A stretch of DNA of 64,000 nucleotides, from NCBI RefSeq assembly GCF_038593855.1, contig NZ_CP151996.1, positions 1,178,001 to 1,242,000 on the forward strand, read 5' to 3'. This document shows positions 62,501-64,000 of this stretch, piece by piece; the stretch's first letter is position 1; the number at the start of each line of letters is the position of its first letter. The position numbers and the translations under genes are program-made. The DNA is from Lysinibacillus sp. FSL M8-0337. GTDB taxonomy: Bacteria > Bacillota > Bacilli > Bacillales_A > Planococcaceae. Under the pieces are notes generated by a model. It was not told the origin of the DNA. It searched no databases and saw nothing but the letters and a program-made list of their open reading frames with translations.

Positions 62501-64000
62501 GTTACCAACTGAATATATGCAATTAGATAAGATGCCTGTCCTTCCGAATGGAAAGATAAACAAAAATGCATTAGCAACTTTAGATGAAAAGAAAGTAACT
62601 GAAGTTAATATGCCACCAAAATCAGTACTTGAAAGTGAAATACTGAATATTTGGAAAGAGATTTTACAAAAAGACCATATTGGTATCTATGATAACTTCT
62701 TTGATGTAGGAGGGAATTCCTTCACATTAATGATGGTCAATAACAAGCTTAATAGTGAGTTAGGGCTAACGATTCCAGTCATGAAGCTTTTTGAATATCC
62801 GACCATCGATGGTTTAGTTCAAGTATTATCACAGGAAAGTGGTAAGAATGGTAGCCAAAACGAGACGAATGCCGAGGAACCATCATTTGATCAAGATTAT
62901 TTTGATGATGACGGTTTTGATGAAGCCTTCGAGGATTCAACTGAAGCGTTGAATGCCGAGGAAATTCGTAATGACGATGTAGCTGTAATCGGTATGGCAT
63001 GTCGATTCCCAGACGCAGAAAACATTCATTCATTCTGGCAGAATATTGTCAATGGCAAAGAGAGTATTCATTTCTTTAATGATGATGATCTTTTACAGAG
63101 TGGCATTCCTAAAGAAGTATTTGAGAAAGAGAACTATGTAAGGGCAAAAGGCTTCTTAAAGGATGTTGAATATTTCGACGCGAAACTATTTGATTATTCG
63201 GATAAGGAAGCTAGCATGATGGACCCTCAAATACGTTTATTGCATCAATGTACGTATGAACTATTGGAAAATGCGGGATACAATTCATTCGACTATGACG
63301 GAAAAATTGCTATGTACGCTGGAAGTGGTTCCAATCTGTTATGGATGTCGAAGTTTGGGAACAACCAGAATGACCTCATCGATGCATTCGAAGCAATCAC
63401 ATACAATGAGAAGGATTTTCTGACAACTAGAATTGCATACAAGTTGAATTTAAAAGGTCCTAATATGAACATTCAGACGGCATGTTCTACGTCACTTGTT
63501 GCGATCCATCAAGCAGCACAGATTGTCATAAATGGAGAGGCAGATATGGCAATCGCTGGTGGAGTAAGTATTTCCTATCCTAGAAAAGAAGGCTATCTAT
63601 GGCATGAAGGCATGATTTTTTCAAAAGATGGCCATTGTCGACCTTTCTCTAATGACTCTTCAGGTACGGTTTCTGGGAACGGATGCGGCGTCGTATTGTT
63701 AAAACCTTTGAAAAAAGCTTTAAAAGACAATGATCATATATATGCAGTAATTAAAGGCTCTGCCGTTAACAATGATGGCATTGACAAGATTGGCTATACT
63801 GCACCAAGTATTAAGGGCCAAACAGATGTCATTAAATCTGCATTAGGAAACGCTGGTATTAAACCAGAGGAGATTAGTTTTGTAGAAGCACATGGTACGG
63901 GAACCTCTTTAGGAGATCCAATTGAAATAGAAGCTTTAAAACAGGCATGGGGAACGAATAAAAAAAATTACTGTGCCATTGGAGCGGTAAAAGCAAACAT
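53562..64000 (+). CDS. Hybrid NRPS-PKS, C-A-PCP-KS-AT-ACP-C-A-PCP-KS..., incomplete at right edge
   Basis: The frame is open from ATG 53562 to 64000 (3479 codons) with no stop. C1: 1-440, HHIIADG. A1: 450-960, YTSGSTGEPKG near 601; binding-pocket reading D-I-T-N-F-G-V-M-W. PCP1: Ser1005. KS1: 1065-1490, Cys1235 in GCSTT. AT: 1585-1900, Ser1683, HAFHT (malonyl type). ACP: Ser2005. C2: 2055-2480, H2190-H2191 in HHIIADG. A2: 2510-3010, pocket reading D-I-F-L-L-G-M-I-W, close to glycine pockets. PCP2: Ser3053. KS2: from 3145, Cys3308 in TACSTS, then lost at the edge. No KR in the first PKS module. Start after AGGAG, 11 bases. Confidence 0.93.
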   Translation, partial: MLKKKIELSEIQKGIYFECQTGEKNNYNISAAIKIKNAVDIAKFEKALQLLVNEQAALRSHIELLDGSVSMIINEKVDAAVHYYDVSNENNKKRIDEIVNEEVGYEFNLSKAPLFRVSLIKEDNNVFILVLNLHHIIADGVSLDIFIKKLFTYYSNSLNGEVIELTEDCGFLNFVETENKKLANGSYEKQKEYWREKVKDANALNFPKDFSNAHHNGIGKEKSYRISKDLMNSIKKASQKEEVTPFIFCLAAFSALMGKCCNEKNVVVSSPFTNRPGFDFEETIGCFIYTLPLSVTIDNHKPFKDVIEAMYEEMIGAYKNIGYPNNLIARETESSIYTGIQSIFDITFVYDKYSKPTWEGVECDTFELDNTMFPGNMMVILAEMPDGDMIKIQYKSDIYAEEMIEMLGRRFIKLLETVTAHTDVLVKDIDLFLEDEKEQILNTFNQSAFFDYKPMHIIDIFHERVHTHKEHTALLFDNGSMSYEEVNKKANQIARKILQHKKKENEVIGVQLKRSKEMVLTILGILKAGCAYVPIENYYPENRKNYIFNDADINILITSKDLEYDFCQDKQIIFVDDNETYSGDDSNLNIVLNPFDLAYIEYTSGSTGEPKGVMIENHSVVNTIMDLERLFPVQEEDVYLYKTPFSFDISGTELYGWFMGKGALCILEHDGEKNPELILECIDRYHVTHINFVPNMLKVFLELLNVKNNKEKLHSLRWIFVGGEALTADIIDKFFDMKLPVNLENVYGPTECTMWASHHSIQKCERVSNVPIGHPLNEIRWYVIDENNQLQVVGVPGELCLSGVGLARGYLNKEELTNEKFCENPFYDERKDPVWFKKMYKTGDLARWLPDGNIEFMGRMDHQVKISGLRIELGEIENAMVQFAGILEAVVVTKQSSSHLPVLCAYYVAPQQVPVADLRAFLSHYVPDYMIPAFFVHMEKLPINSSGKIDRKILIADTTYNHHTTKINQVPESELETIIAQTWKEVLEIDHVGIEDNFFEIGGHSMAAILVHSKLKQVLDMEFSITVLYQFPTIRLLSEHMMKNEKVEIQDRKNFFKRKKKSVYSDIAIIGMAIDVPGADNIKDFWHNLKHEKESIHFYNDDELRNLGISEDMIHNSNYVKAKGRVEDIEYFDSEFFEYTPSEVNLMSPQLRLLYKGTWEALEDAGYYPESTEDKMGIFIGGSDDFQWYNEALGNNDNYSDMYQAFTMSTNHFLATRLAYKFNIKGPVFSSLTGCSTTLVTTHLACQSLMLGECDIAIAGGVTVELPNDGGYMYQDGMMFSSDGHCRPFDAEASGTIFSNGMGIVVLKRLDEALEAGDHIYAVIKGSAINNDGSQKAGFTAPSVEGQAEVIREAYKRAEIDPETVGYIEAHGTGTILGDPIEVESLTKAFATDKKRYSLLGSVKGNIGHTDTAAGVTGLIKVALSLKNRFIPGTVNYKNPNPKINFDETPFIVQSNGMEWQNDNNRPLRAGINSFGVGGTNAHMVLEEAPPVKNSGEEEKTNLFLFSAKTKNALIENIKSTLKYVASDQSINRSDAAWTLMAGRKHFKYRKAIVVNEHLGRDINVDEFIEEILDSEFKKANEGKHVYFMFSGQGSQYQGIGRELYYATDSFIGKRYRQYVDEIFGYLNEEEQHEFFDIIYGNADSSLVNQTKYSQFALFVTEFSLAKILMDVGIMPKAFIGHSIGEVTAAAVAGVWSLADAVKIVRARGDIMQKQKSGVMLAVMKGVDEVKEMLIEGVSLALNNTSDRCVVGGTKEKIEAFEKIMSEKGIDATILKTSHAFHTYMMQDAAMEFGEYLKAFQFNNPSIPIVSNVTGEWVKENEMCTPTYWAEHIINPVQFDKNLALILQDEHAAFIEIGGGRSLCTFALQHKERKEGQIFLNILRHAIEKEHDLDYVYAKLGLAWSAGVKLNWQKFMGSNVRNRVSLPVYHFEKKRYPITITIAQEGNTVRSNPEMQKVLEASEQITATIESKDSLEECIIESYKSVLGFEHITENQDFFELGGDSLKAVSLSNVIEGKTGIKIAVTEIFKHTTPKKMNAYIASLTGHSVNKNKIVPLKKAAYYNTSSAQKRMYSLHLLDKTSTAYNLPSATIIEGKLSEEKVRQVAEKLLMRHEILRTSFDIKDNKVVQLIEDHVDMELTFTEQLIDNDDQVKELIEDFIRPFDLSKAPLCRLKLVTVSDEKSILLFDVHHIIADGTSVEILTKDFNDLYVSSLPPLTVHYKDFAEWQNQYLASEKIKESKKYWTEMFKDGIPVLELPIDKERPAIKTFAGKRIHFSIESEMAQRLEKFAQKNSATMYMTLLSAWYVLLQRYSGQEDIVIGSPVAGRTTDEVKDIMGMFVNMLAIRNKPMAKKKFIDFFHEVKENTIQALKNQEYQFDDLIEQLDITRTLNRNALFDVCFDFQNMETHDLNIDGIKISPFQFDTQTSAYDLVLTCQQQSKNKDIDCFIDFSTDLFNEDTMERMQSNYKTILESILKDSETLIGKMNVVSSIDKDNILRQLEETKLDLADQVTLHKMFERNVDKHPDKTALITSDGTVWTYRELNKKANIIAHKLLSLHVEHEDLVGIMTTRNENMLAGMLGILKAGAAYVPIDHNYPKERIDHMIQLSKPKALLVDRDNVGTVDYNGINIDCRALEAHEQNIKNPEVTCNVNSLAYTIFTSGSTGKPKGVMVNHASVVNFIYDIVNRRLFRNEEDRVICLTTLSFDIFAFESIVPMCTGHSIYMADEIEQLDSTLAAQKIIKYGVTHILSTVSRIKAFVDNPAFAPALSQLTCILSGGENFPIQLLKDIRSKSLASIYNMYGPSETTIWSTTKDLTHSDYISIGKPIANTQIFILNEEQQLQPYGVYGEICIAGEGLARGYYNDKLETDKKFTLVEDLPGIKVYKTGDRGRMHANGEIEISGRLDNQIKIRGYRIELGEIEKAALEHQNVNMVVVKADEDADYNKNLTLYYCLKDDAPSAARTDSLWLKKWLQSKLPNYMLPTEYMQLDKMPVLPNGKINKNALATLDEKKVTEVNMPPKSVLESEILNIWKEILQKDHIGIYDNFFDVGGNSFTLMMVNNKLNSELGLTIPVMKLFEYPTIDGLVQVLSQESGKNGSQNETNAEEPSFDQDYFDDDGFDEAFEDSTEALNAEEIRNDDVAVIGMACRFPDAENIHSFWQNIVNGKESIHFFNDDDLLQSGIPKEVFEKENYVRAKGFLKDVEYFDAKLFDYSDKEASMMDPQIRLLHQCTYELLENAGYNSFDYDGKIAMYAGSGSNLLWMSKFGNNQNDLIDAFEAITYNEKDFLTTRIAYKLNLKGPNMNIQTACSTSLVAIHQAAQIVINGEADMAIAGGVSISYPRKEGYLWHEGMIFSKDGHCRPFSNDSSGTVSGNGCGVVLLKPLKKALKDNDHIYAVIKGSAVNNDGIDKIGYTAPSIKGQTDVIKSALGNAGIKPEEISFVEAHGTGTSLGDPIEIEALKQAWGTNKKNYCAIGAVKAN

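Noticed and set aside
1..64000. CRISPR array, rRNA, tRNA or prophage
   Set aside because: No regularly spaced short repeats, no rRNA or tRNA sequence and no phage structural genes were seen; the leaders at 4.8 and 28.3 kb are T-boxes, not tRNAs.

Overview
The window reads as a low-GC Firmicute chromosome of the Lysinibacillus/Solibacillus kind (Bacillaceae). The signs are AT-rich codon use, Gram-positive ribosome binding sites, two T-box leaders, flagellin, ECF sigma factors with DUF3600 and DUF4179 partners, and a ComQXPA pheromone system. The genus is an inference. No rRNA or tRNA gene was seen.

Region 1-30 kb is ordinary chromosome mixed with accessory pieces. It starts with a GntR/ABC-transporter operon with its own promoter and operator. 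It continues with two ECF sigma/anti-sigma pairs, an MFS exporter behind a T-box, acetyltransferases, an isochorismatase-like hydrolase, a quinone-reductase-like enzyme and several lipoproteins or membrane-anchored unknowns. A NdpA-type nucleoid protein, a transferred-looking arsR/saccharopine-dehydrogenase cassette between two 32-bp direct repeats, a truncated group IIC intron beside an IS3-type end, and a HipA-like kinase with a small partner follow. A flagellin with a very large central insert stands next to GNAT, sugar 2-epimerase and PIG-L deacetylase genes that look like a flagellar sugar locus. The section closes with proS behind its T-box. Two copies of a ~315-bp intergenic repeat lie at 1.7 kb and 30.1 kb.

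Region 31.3-64 kb is the main feature. A complete comQ-comX-comP-comA quorum-sensing locus (31.3-35.2 kb) ends in a strong terminator. It is followed by an inverted repeat and an extended -10 promoter, and then by one co-directional biosynthetic operon that runs off the right edge. The operon starts with a hydroxymalonyl-ACP cassette: hydroxyacyl dehydrogenase, ACP, FkbH-like HAD protein and acyl-CoA dehydrogenase, plus its own EtfB/EtfA pair and no O-methyltransferase. Next comes a PKS of AL-ACP-KS-AT-DH-KR-ACP, a split module (KS-AT on one protein, ACP-aminotransferase on the next), a small DUF6790-like membrane protein, and an NRPS-PKS of C-A-PCP-KS-AT-ACP-C-A-PCP-KS- that is still open at base 64000.

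Reading the parts together (inference): a fatty or other carboxylic acid is activated and extended once with malonate to an enoyl chain. It is then extended again, perhaps with hydroxymalonyl-ACP, and transaminated to a beta-amino (possibly alpha-hydroxy-beta-amino) acyl chain, which is joined to amino acids and further ketides. Density-dependent ComX signalling is the obvious candidate for switching the operon on.
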